Part shown: positions 17,829 through 28,339 of the stretch, piece after piece
How the letters are laid out: the number at the start of each line of letters is the position of its first letter
Numbering within the stretch: position 1 is the first letter of the stretch
Assembly (NCBI GenBank): GCA_023954715.1
Contig: JAGSHD010000001.1
Span: 1-64,000, forward strand
Direction: 5' to 3'
DNA: 64,000 nucleotides
Source of the DNA: Candidatus Cloacimonadota bacterium
GTDB taxonomy: Bacteria; Muiribacteriota; UBA6191
Program-made: the position numbers and the translations under genes
Notes under the pieces: generated by a model
Database searches by the model: none
What the model was told of the DNA's origin: nothing
What the model saw: the letters and a program-made list of their open reading frames with translations, nothing else

Positions 17829-19280
17829 TTAGGCACTTTGTTCTTTTTTTGCTGTGAGTAAACTCACAACATAAATTACAACAAAGTTTAAAACAAAAAT
17901 TGAAAATCTTTCTGGTACGATGTGTTGCAATTGTAGTTTCCAAACAATGGTACCTATAGAACCAAAAAGCAGTCCTGCGATGACACCGTTTCTGTTGGTT
18001 TTTGCAGAGTATAAACTTAAAACTATGATCGGTCCAAATGTAGAACCAAGTCCACCCCAAGCATAAGAAACCATTGCCATAACTCCTTCTCTCCATTGAA
18101 AGGCAAGAGCTAAAGCAAGCACACAAACAACAATTGTAATTGCTCTAGATAACATCAGTAGTTGCTTTTCTCCAGGAGCTTTACCCATAAATCTATGATA
18201 CAAATCCTCAGTTACTGCTGATGTAATAACCAACAGTTGGGTATCAGCAGTACTCATCATTGCTGCGATTGCACCGGAGATTAAAACTCCAGCTAAAAGC
18301 ATAGGAACCATATTTTTAGCAAAAAATGGCATTAAACCATCTGAGTTTCCACCTTCTCCTAAAATTTTAGCAGCAACCAAGATCTCTTGAGAAAAAGTTA
18401 CTTTAGCAACTAGACCTAGTAAAATTGCTCCCAAAAAAGCTGGTCCAATCCAAGTAAAAGCGACGATCTTACCTTTTTTAATATCATCATCACTTGGCAT
18501 AGCCATGTAACGAGTCAATAAGTGTGGCTGACCTAAGTAACCAAATCCCCAACTTAAACCCGCTAAAGCAAAAGTCACGGCTGCTATGCCCATATTACCA
18601 TTATTTAAGGATAGATATGTTGGATCTTCTATCAAGGATAACTTGTCTAAAAATACTGCAATCCCACCCATTTTGTAGATTCCAACAGCTGGTAAAATAG
18701 TCAAAGCCGCAACCATTAATAATGCCTGAACCATATCTGTGATTACAACAGCAGTAAAACCACCGATCATAGTGTACAGACCTACAACACCAGCACCGAG
18801 TAACATTCCTGTATTTTTATCAATACCAAATGTTGCTTCAAACATGGTACCCGCTGCACCAAATCCACTTGCTATATAAGTAATATAAAAAAATATAGTC
18901 ACCAAAGAACTAAGCAGTAAAACTACTTTACAGTCACCAAATCTAGAGGATAAGTATTGAGGAATAGTCAAAGCACCAAACTTCAAAGTTTCATTTCTAA
19001 GGGGTTTTGCAACAAATACCCATGAAACAATAATACCAATCATGCTCCCTACGGCAGTATACAACTCTCCAATTCCAACCATTAAAGCTGCTGCTGGTAG
19101 CCCTAATACTAGCCATGCTGACTCTCCTGATGCTCTTTCAGAAAAAGCTAAGAGATAACCATTGATCTTTCGACCACCTAGTAACCAGTCTTCGTTATTG
19201 GAGTTGTCTTTGGATGACCAAGCTCCTATTCCTAACATTACTACTAAATAGACTATAAAACCAATCAGGACCTCGTCCAT
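17829..19280 (-). CDS. putP: Sodium/proline symporter
   Basis: SSS family: 'WLLGGRKINGYLLAFSERASGESAWL', 'MSTADTQLLVITSAVTEDLY'. Confidence 0.9.
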   Translation of the reverse strand: MDEVLIGFIVYLVVMLGIGAWSSKDNSNNEDWLLGGRKINGYLLAFSERASGESAWLVLGLPAAALMVGIGELYTAVGSMIGIIVSWVFVAKPLRNETLKFGALTIPQYLSSRFGDCKVVLLLSSLVTIFFYITYIASGFGAAGTMFEATFGIDKNTGMLLGAGVVGLYTMIGGFTAVVITDMVQALLMVAALTILPAVGIYKMGGIAVFLDKLSLIEDPTYLSLNNGNMGIAAVTFALAGLSWGFGYLGQPHLLTRYMAMPSDDDIKKGKIVAFTWIGPAFLGAILLGLVAKVTFSQEILVAAKILGEGGNSDGLMPFFAKNMVPMLLAGVLISGAIAAMMSTADTQLLVITSAVTEDLYHRFMGKAPGEKQLLMLSRAITIVVCVLALALAFQWREGVMAMVSYAWGGLGSTFGPIIVLSLYSAKTNRNGVIAGLLFGSIGTIVWKLQLQHIVPERFSIFVLNFVVIYVVSLLTAKKEQSA

Positions 19281-19289
19281 AACATTCTC

Positions 19290-20990
19290 CTATGACAAAT
19301 ATTTATATTCGTCGTTTGTCAAATCAACTGCTCTTAAAGATGGTTCATTTCGACCCCCAAAGTAAAAAGTACTACTCTTCACTCCATCTAGGTCTAACTC
19401 CTCATCGAACTCTTCGATGAAACCTTTCTTTTGCATTTTCAAAGACGATGCTACTTGTTGGTATTTTGGGCGGTTTATGGTTGAGGATCGCTTTTCAAAA
19501 GGGGTTTGACCTCCACTTTGAAAATGATAAAGATAATCAAGGGTTAATAAATTAAATACGCTTTTTGGCGCTTCTATCTGGACTAAAAAATCATACAAAA
19601 TAGTATATGCTGTCTTTAGATTAACACCGGTAAAGCCCATATGTTTGGATTGAAAAAATACTGTTAACTCTTGAACAAACTCAAGTGGGCTTGTAAACAG
19701 TGGGGCGATTTCAAAGATCACCATTCGAAAATGATCTCGATTATAATAGACTTCTAAAACAGATGCCATTCGTTGGGTCTTTTCTAATTCTGTAAAAGAA
19801 AAGTGTTTATTTTGTAAAAGGTTATAAGGTGGATCTAATTGATGAACCATCTCATCTCGATCACCAAATCTTTTGGACAATGAGCCTTTTAACACTTTAA
19901 GAGTTTCAATCTGAAAGTGATCTGCTTTTTTATGAAATGTCCAATTAAAAGACTCTTCAAAATGTTCTGGAGTTTGCTCTGACAGACCAACAACTAAATC
20001 CAAATGGATATGAACTTTAGTATTAGCCAATAAAAAATCTAAGTTACGCTCCAACTTTTGAAAGTCACAACTTCGACCATTAGCCTTTAATATAGAGTCA
20101 TGGATACTCTGGACTCCTATTTCAAACTGAAAAAGTCCAGCAGGGGCTTCACGTAACAACTCTAGAGTCGTTTTATGCAATAACTCACAGGCAATTTCGA
20201 AATGATAGTTTCGACCCTGACCATGTTCCATCAAATATCCTAAAATAAAATTAGTGCGCTTATAACCTAAGTTAAAAGTACGATCTACAAATTTTATTTG
20301 CTTAATCGTAGGAGAAGCCAATATAGACTCCATATCCTTCACAAATCTTTCGTGAGAAAAAAAGCGACTTCCTTTGTCTAATGCAGACAAACAAAAATGA
20401 CACTTATAAACACAACCTCTAGTGCTTTCATAATAAGTAAAAGACTTATCTAAAATCTCTGGATTACCTTGAAAGGGCGAAGGAATAGTATCTAATTGCT
20501 CGATTGCATCTTGAGCTTGGTTTTTAACACATTCGCCTTTATTGTTGATATAGGATAATCCAGCAATATGTGATGGGTCTGCATCATATGATATAGCTTT
20601 CATCAAATTTGAAAAAATGATCTCACCTTCACCGGATATCACATAATTGCAATAACCTTTTTCAAGATAAGTTAAACTATCAAAACTAACTTCATAGCCA
20701 CCTAAAATAATAATCAAATCCGGTCGAATCAACCTAAGGGCTTTAACTAGCTCGATGGTTCGATCGATATTCCAGATATAACACGAAATCGCTATCACAT
20801 CTTTTACCCTATGAAACACTTTTGCTAAAGCATCCTGAAAAGGCCAATTGATAGATAGCTCAAAAGTATCAAACTGACACTCTGGGTTATACTTTTTGCC
20901 AAAAGCATCCAGATAATGTATAGCAATATTAGATTGAGTAAATTTTGAATTAAAAGAAAATAAAAGGCAGTGTTTTTTAGTCATAGACAA
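19290..20990 (-). CDS. B12-binding domain radical SAM protein (DUF4080-like C-terminus)
   Basis: 'ILGGYEVSF', 'GEGEIIF', 'STRGCVYKCHFCLSALDKG' CxxxCxxC. Confidence 0.88.
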   Translation of the reverse strand: MSMTKKHCLLFSFNSKFTQSNIAIHYLDAFGKKYNPECQFDTFELSINWPFQDALAKVFHRVKDVIAISCYIWNIDRTIELVKALRLIRPDLIIILGGYEVSFDSLTYLEKGYCNYVISGEGEIIFSNLMKAISYDADPSHIAGLSYINNKGECVKNQAQDAIEQLDTIPSPFQGNPEILDKSFTYYESTRGCVYKCHFCLSALDKGSRFFSHERFVKDMESILASPTIKQIKFVDRTFNLGYKRTNFILGYLMEHGQGRNYHFEIACELLHKTTLELLREAPAGLFQFEIGVQSIHDSILKANGRSCDFQKLERNLDFLLANTKVHIHLDLVVGLSEQTPEHFEESFNWTFHKKADHFQIETLKVLKGSLSKRFGDRDEMVHQLDPPYNLLQNKHFSFTELEKTQRMASVLEVYYNRDHFRMVIFEIAPLFTSPLEFVQELTVFFQSKHMGFTGVNLKTAYTILYDFLVQIEAPKSVFNLLTLDYLYHFQSGGQTPFEKRSSTINRPKYQQVASSLKMQKKGFIEEFDEELDLDGVKSSTFYFGGRNEPSLRAVDLTNDEYKYLS

Positions 20991-21135
20991 AAACTACCAC
21001 AGCAGGCTCACTAGGGCAATCATTCCCTAAAATGAGGTGATAAAATACTGTATTATACCCGTATTTTTGATCTATCAATTATCTTATGCTAATATATCGC
21101 CTTCATGTTAAAATTCAAAAAACGAGTAAAAAATT

Positions 21136-22425
21136 ATGCAACACCCATCAAAAGGGACTATAGATTGTCCAGATTGCAATCGGCCTTTAATCACTAATGA
21201 AGGGTTCACATCTTGGTGTGAATGTGGCTGGAATATAAAAAAAATTAGGCCAAACTTTGAGTTATCTTTAGAGGATGAACTAATCTATCATAGTTTCAAA
21301 AATCAATCCGAAACATTAATGAATGAAATTTTATCGAGTCAGTCCATCCATAAAAAAATACAAAGTAAACACTTCTTACTCTACTCCTTTTCATTCTTAG
21401 TAATGGCACTCAACATATCTTTGATTACTTTCAGTTTCTATCTATTAGTTTTTCATTATACTAATGTCCTTGCTATACTTTTAAGCATTGTTCTTTTGTT
21501 TATATGCTGGCAGGGACGAATTCGCTTTCAACAAATAGACTCTCCATTTTTACCAAGAGATGAATTTTCTAATACTATCCAATTGATCAACGATATAGCT
21601 AAACAATTAAATGTAGCCAAGCCCGATTACTACCTATACGATTTAGATTTTAATGCTGCTGTAATGAGATGTGGTACATTCAATAGCAAAAGAGCAATCA
21701 TTGTCGGATTACCTTTATTCTATGTCTTAAATCCCCAAGAGAAAGTTGCTCTGATTAGTCATGAGCTCGCTCACTTTTCAAACAATGATCCTAAGAGATC
21801 AATAATAATCGGCTCTGTATATCATTCGTTAATCACTTGGCTAGATATACTCCAACCAGAGTGTCTATGGCCATCACATCAACCCGCCATAGAAGCATTT
21901 TTTGAGTTTTTAGGAAATATTTGTTTATATCTAATCTCAAGGATACCTTCCTCCTTGCTAGTGATATTTCATCTATTAAATCAACAGGATTCACAGCGAT
22001 CAGAGTATTATGCCGACTTACTAGGAGCAACTATAAGCGGAAAAGAGGCCTTCAATACTATGCTTCAAAACTTTGAATATGATCATATTGTTGAATTGTG
22101 CACACAAAGAATTACTGTGCAAAAAGATCTATCCATCAATTTCTTAAATCTTTTAACTACAATGATTAGTGAAGTTCCTGCCCGTGAAAAAAAACGACTT
22201 ATAACTGTTTCTGAGCGATTTGGTCTAGCCATCGATGAATCACACCCACCAACGTTTTTTCGACAAAAAGTAGTAGATAAGCTCGCTCCTTCACAAGGTC
22301 AATATACATTGTCTAGCGAAACCCATTCTAAAATTCAAAGGGAAATCGAAGCCATGAAAGATCGAATTCATTTTCTAAAAATTGACGAATACAAAGAGCA
22401 ACTTATGTTACAATCGTCTTGGTAG
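21136..22425 (+). CDS. M48 family metallopeptidase with N-terminal zinc ribbon
   Basis: 'IDCPDCNRPLITNEGFTSWCECGW'; 'VALISHELAHFSNNDPKR' HExxH; 'EYYADLLGA'. Confidence 0.88.
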   Translation: MQHPSKGTIDCPDCNRPLITNEGFTSWCECGWNIKKIRPNFELSLEDELIYHSFKNQSETLMNEILSSQSIHKKIQSKHFLLYSFSFLVMALNISLITFSFYLLVFHYTNVLAILLSIVLLFICWQGRIRFQQIDSPFLPRDEFSNTIQLINDIAKQLNVAKPDYYLYDLDFNAAVMRCGTFNSKRAIIVGLPLFYVLNPQEKVALISHELAHFSNNDPKRSIIIGSVYHSLITWLDILQPECLWPSHQPAIEAFFEFLGNICLYLISRIPSSLLVIFHLLNQQDSQRSEYYADLLGATISGKEAFNTMLQNFEYDHIVELCTQRITVQKDLSINFLNLLTTMISEVPAREKKRLITVSERFGLAIDESHPPTFFRQKVVDKLAPSQGQYTLSSETHSKIQREIEAMKDRIHFLKIDEYKEQLMLQSSW

Positions 22426-22614
22426 GATACTAGCTTTTGTAAAAATTTGGCGGGTGAAAAATAACTCTATCAATACAATTGAAAAAGCTAAACAGTTAAT
22501 AATAATTAATGTGAGAAGTAATTTCGATTCATGAGTTTTCTTATACAAAAGCTTTTTGATTGACGGATTGAAGGCTCAGTACTTATTTATGATTTATTAT
22601 CAGTAAACTATGAT

Positions 22615-23256
22615 TTACTCTTCACCATAAATTTCTAAGAATCTGGCTTTCTTTTTGTTAAGATCTTTTGATTTTTGGGCTTTGTAAGCTCCTAGACTGG
22701 AGCTTCTTAGAGCTGGTAAAAACAAAAAGGCTAAATTACTATTATAACTTGAGTCTTGATTATACTCTATTTGCCAGTTAGCAATATGAGATAGTGCATT
22801 GCTTTGATTTGCTTTAGCATGAAAACTTTGATTTTTTTGGGATTGAATATCTTTGAATGTATATGAATTAGAGTCATTGCTTAGAATCTGAAACAAACTA
22901 CTACTCTCTCTATTGATGTGACCTATCAATTGATTGTTACAATCAAATACTTCGATGCTTCTTTTTGTTGAAAATAATGACTTTGACCCCTTTATGGAGG
23001 CTATCATGTTTCCATCCAAATCAGAAAGCTCTAAAACATCTCCAGATTTAAAAATACGATTTGTCATGGTAGCCACTCTAGTATTATCTGCGTAGAGTAA
23101 GTCCATATTAAATGTAAAAGGATTTAAAGAAGCTGTTCGATTTAAATGCATGGTCTCTTCAAAATCAATAACACTACAAGTGTCTTGACTAAAAGAAGTT
23201 ATAACCAACAAAATAAACAACAAGAATTTCATGAAAACCTTAATAAATAGTGACAA
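22615..23256 (-). CDS. Exported protein, possible LURP-one/scramblase-like fold
   Basis: Signal peptide; 'FKSGDVLELSDLDGNMIASIKGSKSLFSTKRSIEVFDCNNQLIGHI'. Confidence 0.45.
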   Translation of the reverse strand: MSLFIKVFMKFLLFILLVITSFSQDTCSVIDFEETMHLNRTASLNPFTFNMDLLYADNTRVATMTNRIFKSGDVLELSDLDGNMIASIKGSKSLFSTKRSIEVFDCNNQLIGHINRESSSLFQILSNDSNSYTFKDIQSQKNQSFHAKANQSNALSHIANWQIEYNQDSSYNSNLAFLFLPALRSSSLGAYKAQKSKDLNKKKARFLEIYGEE

Positions 23257-23374
23257 AGCTATATCTTCTACGTGTTTTTGGAAAATTAGTTACATTAATT
23301 TAATGAAATATAATGGCGGTTTATAAAAAAGATTTAAAAGTACACTTTGTTTACAAAAAACAGTCTATTATAAA

Positions 23375-23593
23375 TTAAACTTTTGCTTGAGTGGAGTGAT
23401 TTAACTTTGCTTTATCTAAAAGTTGTTTAATCTTAACAAGATGGCCATCCAATGCAAAAGCATGTGCACAAGCTCTAGGTACATTTTTATCATTAAAATG
23501 GCCCTCTGTAATCTTACTATGTATCAGAGCGTCTTCTAGTTGTTTGCTTATTTCACTAAATATGATTTGTTGGTCTTCTAGAGTTATTGGCAT
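23375..23593 (-). CDS. Small conserved hypothetical protein
   Basis: 72-aa ORF, no frame conflict. Confidence 0.5.
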   Translation of the reverse strand: MPITLEDQQIIFSEISKQLEDALIHSKITEGHFNDKNVPRACAHAFALDGHLVKIKQLLDKAKLNHSTQAKV

Positions 23594-23623
23594 TGTTTAT
23601 CCTTTGTAAGTACTATATTGCTT

Positions 23624-23995
23624 TTAGCTTCGTCCATAAAACCACCAAAGTACAAGGGATACTTGTATGATTGTAATAAACCAAAAAGACATTTGAAAAC
23701 TCTTTTTAGTCGTCTTATGTCGAAAAAGCTGTTGCCCTATGATTGCGCCTAGAGTTCCACCTAAAAAACCTAGAATCAATAAAGTGTTTTCTGGTATACG
23801 AAAACCTTCTACTTTAGAGATCATTTTGTCTATTTTATAAAACAGGAGCGATAAAAAATTGATCGAAACAAGATAAACAAGTAAGTAGCCATAAATCGAG
23901 CCACACCAAACAATCATAAAGATTATAAAAAGTGCACAAAGACTTAAATAAAATAGATTTGGAGATTTTTTCATAGAGTTACCTGTATTAGTCAT
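23624..23995 (-). CDS. DUF1294 family membrane protein
   Basis: 'GFRIPENTLLILGFLGGTLGAIIGQQLFRHKTTKKSF'. Confidence 0.85.
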   Translation of the reverse strand: MTNTGNSMKKSPNLFYLSLCALFIIFMIVWCGSIYGYLLVYLVSINFLSLLFYKIDKMISKVEGFRIPENTLLILGFLGGTLGAIIGQQLFRHKTTKKSFQMSFWFITIIQVSLVLWWFYGRS

Positions 23996-24138
23996 CTATA
24001 TCGACAAGTATAGATATGCAAGATATAAAGTAATTGACTATATGAAGTTAACAATACATTTTCAGCTGCTTAGGTATTTAATAGTGCATGTTGTTTTTGC
24101 TATACTATTTTTAACAAAATCCACATTGATATATTGTT

Positions 24139-24792
24139 ATGAATCAAAACACAAATAAGCATTTTTACATAGATAGTCATACTCATAGTCTCAAGGTCAG
24201 CGATCCAACAGTTATGGAAACTATTTGTCATCCTTCAAGTGATGCGTCCTTTTCTTTTGGTATCCATCCTTGGTACATAGACAAATTCAACAAAACGGAG
24301 ATAGAAAATCTGAATCGAAAACTGATCAATTTTGATGTTATTGGAGAGTGCGGTTTAGATCGATGTATAAAAACTAATTTTGACTTACAACTCGTAATTT
24401 TTGAAAGTCATTTAAAACATGCAAGTAGTTATGATAAACCTTGTGTAATCCATTGTGTTAAAGCAGAGTCTGATTTACTACGATTAAGAAAAACATACAA
24501 AAATAGATGGTTTATTCACGGGTTTTTAGGGAATTCTATCTCTATGAGCCAGTTTTTAAAAATCAACCAGCATACTTGGTTTGGCTTTGGTCAGCATATT
24601 TTTGAATCAGAAAAAGTACAAAAAACTCTAATTGAATGCCCCCTTGAACATATTCTTCTTGAAACAGACTCGCAAAACAAGTATAAAATAGAAGATATAT
24701 ACCAAGAAGTATGTAAATTAAAAAATATCAGTCTAGAGCATTTAGCCCAAACAATACAAAACAACCATCATAAATGCTTTCAAATAATATAA
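24139..24792 (+). CDS. TatD family hydrolase
   Basis: 'YIDSHTHS', 'SFGIHPWYI', 'IGECGLDR', 'CVIHCVKA', 'ILLETDSQ'. Confidence 0.88.
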   Translation: MNQNTNKHFYIDSHTHSLKVSDPTVMETICHPSSDASFSFGIHPWYIDKFNKTEIENLNRKLINFDVIGECGLDRCIKTNFDLQLVIFESHLKHASSYDKPCVIHCVKAESDLLRLRKTYKNRWFIHGFLGNSISMSQFLKINQHTWFGFGQHIFESEKVQKTLIECPLEHILLETDSQNKYKIEDIYQEVCKLKNISLEHLAQTIQNNHHKCFQII

Positions 24793-24801
24793 GGGTCGAC
24801 A

Positions 24802-25521
24802 ATGTCCAATTGGTTAGAAAGAGCAGAGCTTTTACTCGGTAGCGAACAACTTGAAGTCTTAAATCAGTCTCATGTAATGGTAATCGGATTAGGTGGAGTT
24901 GGCGGATTTGCCGCTGAATCCATCTGCCGTGCTGGTGTTGGTAAAATGACCATTGTCGATGGTGATACAGTAGACCTCTCGAACAAAAATAGACAGCTAA
25001 TAGCGCTAGACTCTACTGAGGGACAAAATAAAGCACATGCCTTAGCCAATCGTTTGAAGGATATCAATCCAGATTTAAAAATTAATATTGTAGATGAATA
25101 TCTTGATATTACCAATATGAGAGACCTTTTAAATAGAGAGTATGATTTTCTAATCGAAGCCATAGACACCGTAGCCCCTAAGTTTCATGTAATCAAGCAG
25201 TCCTATGAAAATAGAAGACCCTTTGTTAGCGCAATGGGTGCAGGTGGTAAACTAGACCCAACTAAAATTGAAATTGCTGATATCTCAAAAACCTATGGTT
25301 GTAAACTAGCCAAAAACATTCGTAAAAAACTATCCAAGGCCCGAATCAAAAAAGGGGTTACAGTTGTTTATTCTCCAGAAATCATCGACATTGAAAAAGT
25401 ATATGTCAAAGAAGGAATGCGAAATAAAAAATCAGTTATAGGAACCATCTCCTACCTACCCCCACTTTTTGGAGGATACTGCGCATCAGTCGCCATCCGA
25501 ACCCTAATTGGGGAGATTTAG
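24802..25521 (+). CDS. tcdA: ThiF/TcdA family tRNA threonylcarbamoyladenosine dehydratase
   Basis: 'VMVIGLGGVGGFAAESICRAGVGKMTIVDGDTVDLSNKNRQ'. Confidence 0.88.
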   Translation: MSNWLERAELLLGSEQLEVLNQSHVMVIGLGGVGGFAAESICRAGVGKMTIVDGDTVDLSNKNRQLIALDSTEGQNKAHALANRLKDINPDLKINIVDEYLDITNMRDLLNREYDFLIEAIDTVAPKFHVIKQSYENRRPFVSAMGAGGKLDPTKIEIADISKTYGCKLAKNIRKKLSKARIKKGVTVVYSPEIIDIEKVYVKEGMRNKKSVIGTISYLPPLFGGYCASVAIRTLIGEI

Positions 25522-25535
25522 GCTACAAAAGATAC

Positions 25536-25979
25536 TTATTGCTCTGACAAATTAATACCTGCATCACAAAAGATCATTCTAAGATCTTTATCAATTTGCT
25601 GTAGGGGAGCATGTAAATCTACTTTTCCAAGTAAATTCAAAATCTTAGACTTAAAGTTCAATAATCCTATCTCACTAAACAAAAATACATGCCATTCGAT
25701 CTCTTCTGGTAGTGTCTCATCTGGGTCTGTATTTAAAGAACCACACCCAATAAACATAGAAGAATGCTCATCTTCTTTTATAAATATGCACCAACCCCAA
25801 TCCTCAGCAATCACTTCAAGGTTTGTGTAGCCACAATTAGTAAATCCTTCTACCAACCACTCAGCCAAACTCTTACCATAAATTCCCGGATTCGTCTGTT
25901 CATCTTCACCCTCAGTAACAGAAAACAAAGACGATTTAAAATAATATCCATCATTCAACTGAGCCATATTTACCCCCAC
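25536..25979 (-). CDS. Conserved hypothetical protein
   Basis: ORF 147 aa; probable start at MAQLNDGYYF. Confidence 0.55.
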   Translation of the reverse strand: MGVNMAQLNDGYYFKSSLFSVTEGEDEQTNPGIYGKSLAEWLVEGFTNCGYTNLEVIAEDWGWCIFIKEDEHSSMFIGCGSLNTDPDETLPEEIEWHVFLFSEIGLLNFKSKILNLLGKVDLHAPLQQIDKDLRMIFCDAGINLSEQ

Positions 25980-26094
25980 AAAAAATTAAAACCAAATAAA
26001 AAAACTTTGATGCTGTAGTAATGTAATATATTTGTGTACCAAGCGAACAAGACATATATCAACTTTACCTCAATGAGGAATGCGCCTCACATTT

Positions 26095-26676
26095 TCAATT
26101 TGTTTCAGTTTTATAAAATGAATAAATGGAGTAAATCACAATACTCAATAAAATGAGTAACATAAAGCTAAATGGCAATGTCTCTACAAAAATATAGGGT
26201 ATAGAATACAATAAAAAAATCAATGAACCCAGTATTGCTAACAAAAAGTTTGGATTGCCAAATTTTATCCATTTAACCACTAAGTCATTCTGTTTAACGA
26301 AATCATAAAAGTTTGCTTGTTTAAGAATTCTAGATATATCTCCACTCTTACTGCTAGCTATTAGATATAAGTACTTTCCTTCATGAAAACTATCACTCAC
26401 GTAAGATGTCTTTCGATACTGACATTGAAACACTGTATATTTACTATTTTGAAAGTACTTTACTACAGGACCTACATATTCTAAATAAGTAAAGTCATCT
26501 GGTGTAGTACTACCATTTTGAGATTGTATCACTGTCTCCATTGAGTTGACTTTTGTAATACTAAAGCCAAAATCAAGCTCACAAGTAAAATCATTCCAAC
26601 CAGCTGAATTGGTAGTTTGTAAGGTAAAAGCAAACACCAAAAATATCATTATTCTAGTAATACAAATATACATCAA
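26095..26676 (-). CDS. Hypothetical exported/membrane protein
   Basis: N-terminal signal and C-terminal TM segments. Confidence 0.5.
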   Translation of the reverse strand: MMYICITRIMIFLVFAFTLQTTNSAGWNDFTCELDFGFSITKVNSMETVIQSQNGSTTPDDFTYLEYVGPVVKYFQNSKYTVFQCQYRKTSYVSDSFHEGKYLYLIASSKSGDISRILKQANFYDFVKQNDLVVKWIKFGNPNFLLAILGSLIFLLYSIPYIFVETLPFSFMLLILLSIVIYSIYSFYKTETN

Positions 26677-26793
26677 ACAACTTACCTAAAACCTACTAAA
26701 GCGGACTATAAAACGCTAAATACAATAAAGTTCACCAAAATTCCAACCCAAAAACAATATAAAGAACACCCAAATTTAAAACTTACAAACCAA

Positions 26794-26893
26794 GGTCTCA
26801 TAAGATGAATGAATTTTTAATCGAACATTTTTGAATAGTACGAATAGTACTAGAGAAAATAAGGAGATGAAAAACTCGTCATCATATGAGACC
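26794..26893. repeat. 100-bp imperfect inverted repeat (long hairpin)
   Basis: GGTCTCATAAGATGAATGAATTTTT... with reverse complement of right arm GGTCTCATATGATGACGAGTTTTT...; inner TAGTAC-GAATA-GTACTA. Confidence 0.75.
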
Positions 26894-27060
26894 GCATAAA
26901 AAAATAGCATCAAACATCCTAAAGGGCCAATATCTATAAAACTTGTTCAAAGAAATATATATCCGCCCAAAAACAACAATCATTTTTGAATAGTACGGGT
27001 AGTACTAGAGAAAATAAGGAGATGAAAAATATATCATCAGATGAGGCCGCATTAAAAAAG
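26826..27060. repeat. Two direct copies (155-bp spacing) of CATTTTTGAATAGTACRRRTAGTACTAGAGAAAATAAGGAGATGAAAAA...
   Basis: Copies start at 26826 and 26981, near identical over ~48 bp then similar. Confidence 0.8.
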
Positions 27061-27129
27061 ATGCTACAAAAACTAAACAAAGCTACTCAAGTCCTATGAG
27101 TTTGAGAAAGCCATAACCTACAAAAATTA

Positions 27130-27960
27130 CTAACCTTGGTGGAATTCGATCAGGTACCACCCCAAAAGACTAATAGGAGACTTAAAATATTTAAACTCCA
27201 CCTGCTGCCGAGTAGCAAGCTCTCCGTCAAATATAAAGTCTAAAGTTTCTAATTGATAATGTCCATATTTTTGACTATCCATCAATTTTAAACGCTCTAT
27301 ATCAGTTAATTTACTTAGTGACTTCATCAACCAACGATTTTGATTACTAGCAAAGACGATTTCGTCCCGTGAAATTAGGGCCAATGGATGGGTTGAACTT
27401 TGAAGTATCTCGTCTAACTCAAGTAGTCCTGCTTTAACAACAGCGACTCCTATGATTTTATTTTCATCAAAAATAGGGGCACTAAAGTATAAGCCTCTTA
27501 ATTTACTACGTAATCCTACTGCTGCCCATGCACTCGACTCGCCTTTAATAGCACGTTTAAAGTATTTTCTGAATGCGTAGTTTTTGCCATCCAAAGATAC
27601 ACCATCCATGGTGCTAGACGCTCGTACAACTCCACTTTCATCAAGTATGTAAGAAGATTGTGTATTGTTATACTTTTGGACAGTACTAAGAATAGTTGAT
27701 GTGACTATCGTAGGGGGTTTGCTTGTCATTAACATTTTTTTTATAGAAGGCTCTATACTCAATCTACCTACTATATTTGGCATTTTTGAAAAGAGTTCAA
27801 ACTCAATTTGTTGAGCAATGGAATCTAACTTTTTTTGGGTCAGTTCTTTAGAATTATTAATGGCATCTAAATTAGATTGATGTAACCACCAAGTAGCTCC
27901 AAAAAAAACAACTAAAACTATGATCAATGTCCTAAAAAGAAAATATGACTCTTTTGACAT
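27130..27960 (-). CDS. Membrane-anchored Cache-domain sensor lacking an output domain
   Basis: N-terminal TM; 'SSYILDESGVVRASSTMDGVSLDGKNYAFRKYFKRAIKGESSAWAAVGLRSKLRGLYFSAPI' is DctB-like dCache. Confidence 0.75.
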   Translation of the reverse strand: MSKESYFLFRTLIIVLVVFFGATWWLHQSNLDAINNSKELTQKKLDSIAQQIEFELFSKMPNIVGRLSIEPSIKKMLMTSKPPTIVTSTILSTVQKYNNTQSSYILDESGVVRASSTMDGVSLDGKNYAFRKYFKRAIKGESSAWAAVGLRSKLRGLYFSAPIFDENKIIGVAVVKAGLLELDEILQSSTHPLALISRDEIVFASNQNRWLMKSLSKLTDIERLKLMDSQKYGHYQLETLDFIFDGELATRQQVEFKYFKSPISLLGWYLIEFHQG

Positions 27961-28339
27961 GCAACTCTCTGCTTTCTGAGATAACTATGATTTACTAACA
28001 TTGTGCCAAGAAGCAAGTTTAAAAATGACTACTTATACTTACAAGCATAATTTTACAGGATCAAGATTAGAATAACAAAAGTTTTAAAGGAGCAATTAAC
28101 TTTTCACAATTTTAATCCTTATAACTAGACAAAATGGTTTAAACATACGATGTAATCCGTTTAGTTTCTGGTAGACATTGTACTTAGGTATACATCACTG
28201 TAGTAATTTGTTAAAATTATATAGTACACTTTGCATGATGTACTGACTATAAACGATGTAAACATACCAGTTAATCGTGCAGCAAATCACCGTACATAGT
28301 ACTTTACAATAAAGATGATTTGAACTAACCCTAATATTT

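Noticed and set aside
17809-18126. 105-aa minus ORF overlapping putP
   Set aside because: Alternative frame of putP on the same strand; no family resemblance.
27975-28010. Sigma-54 (-24/-12) promoter upstream of the Cache gene
   Set aside because: Minus strand has TTGGCAC but the -12 position lacks a TTGCW/GC element at correct spacing.
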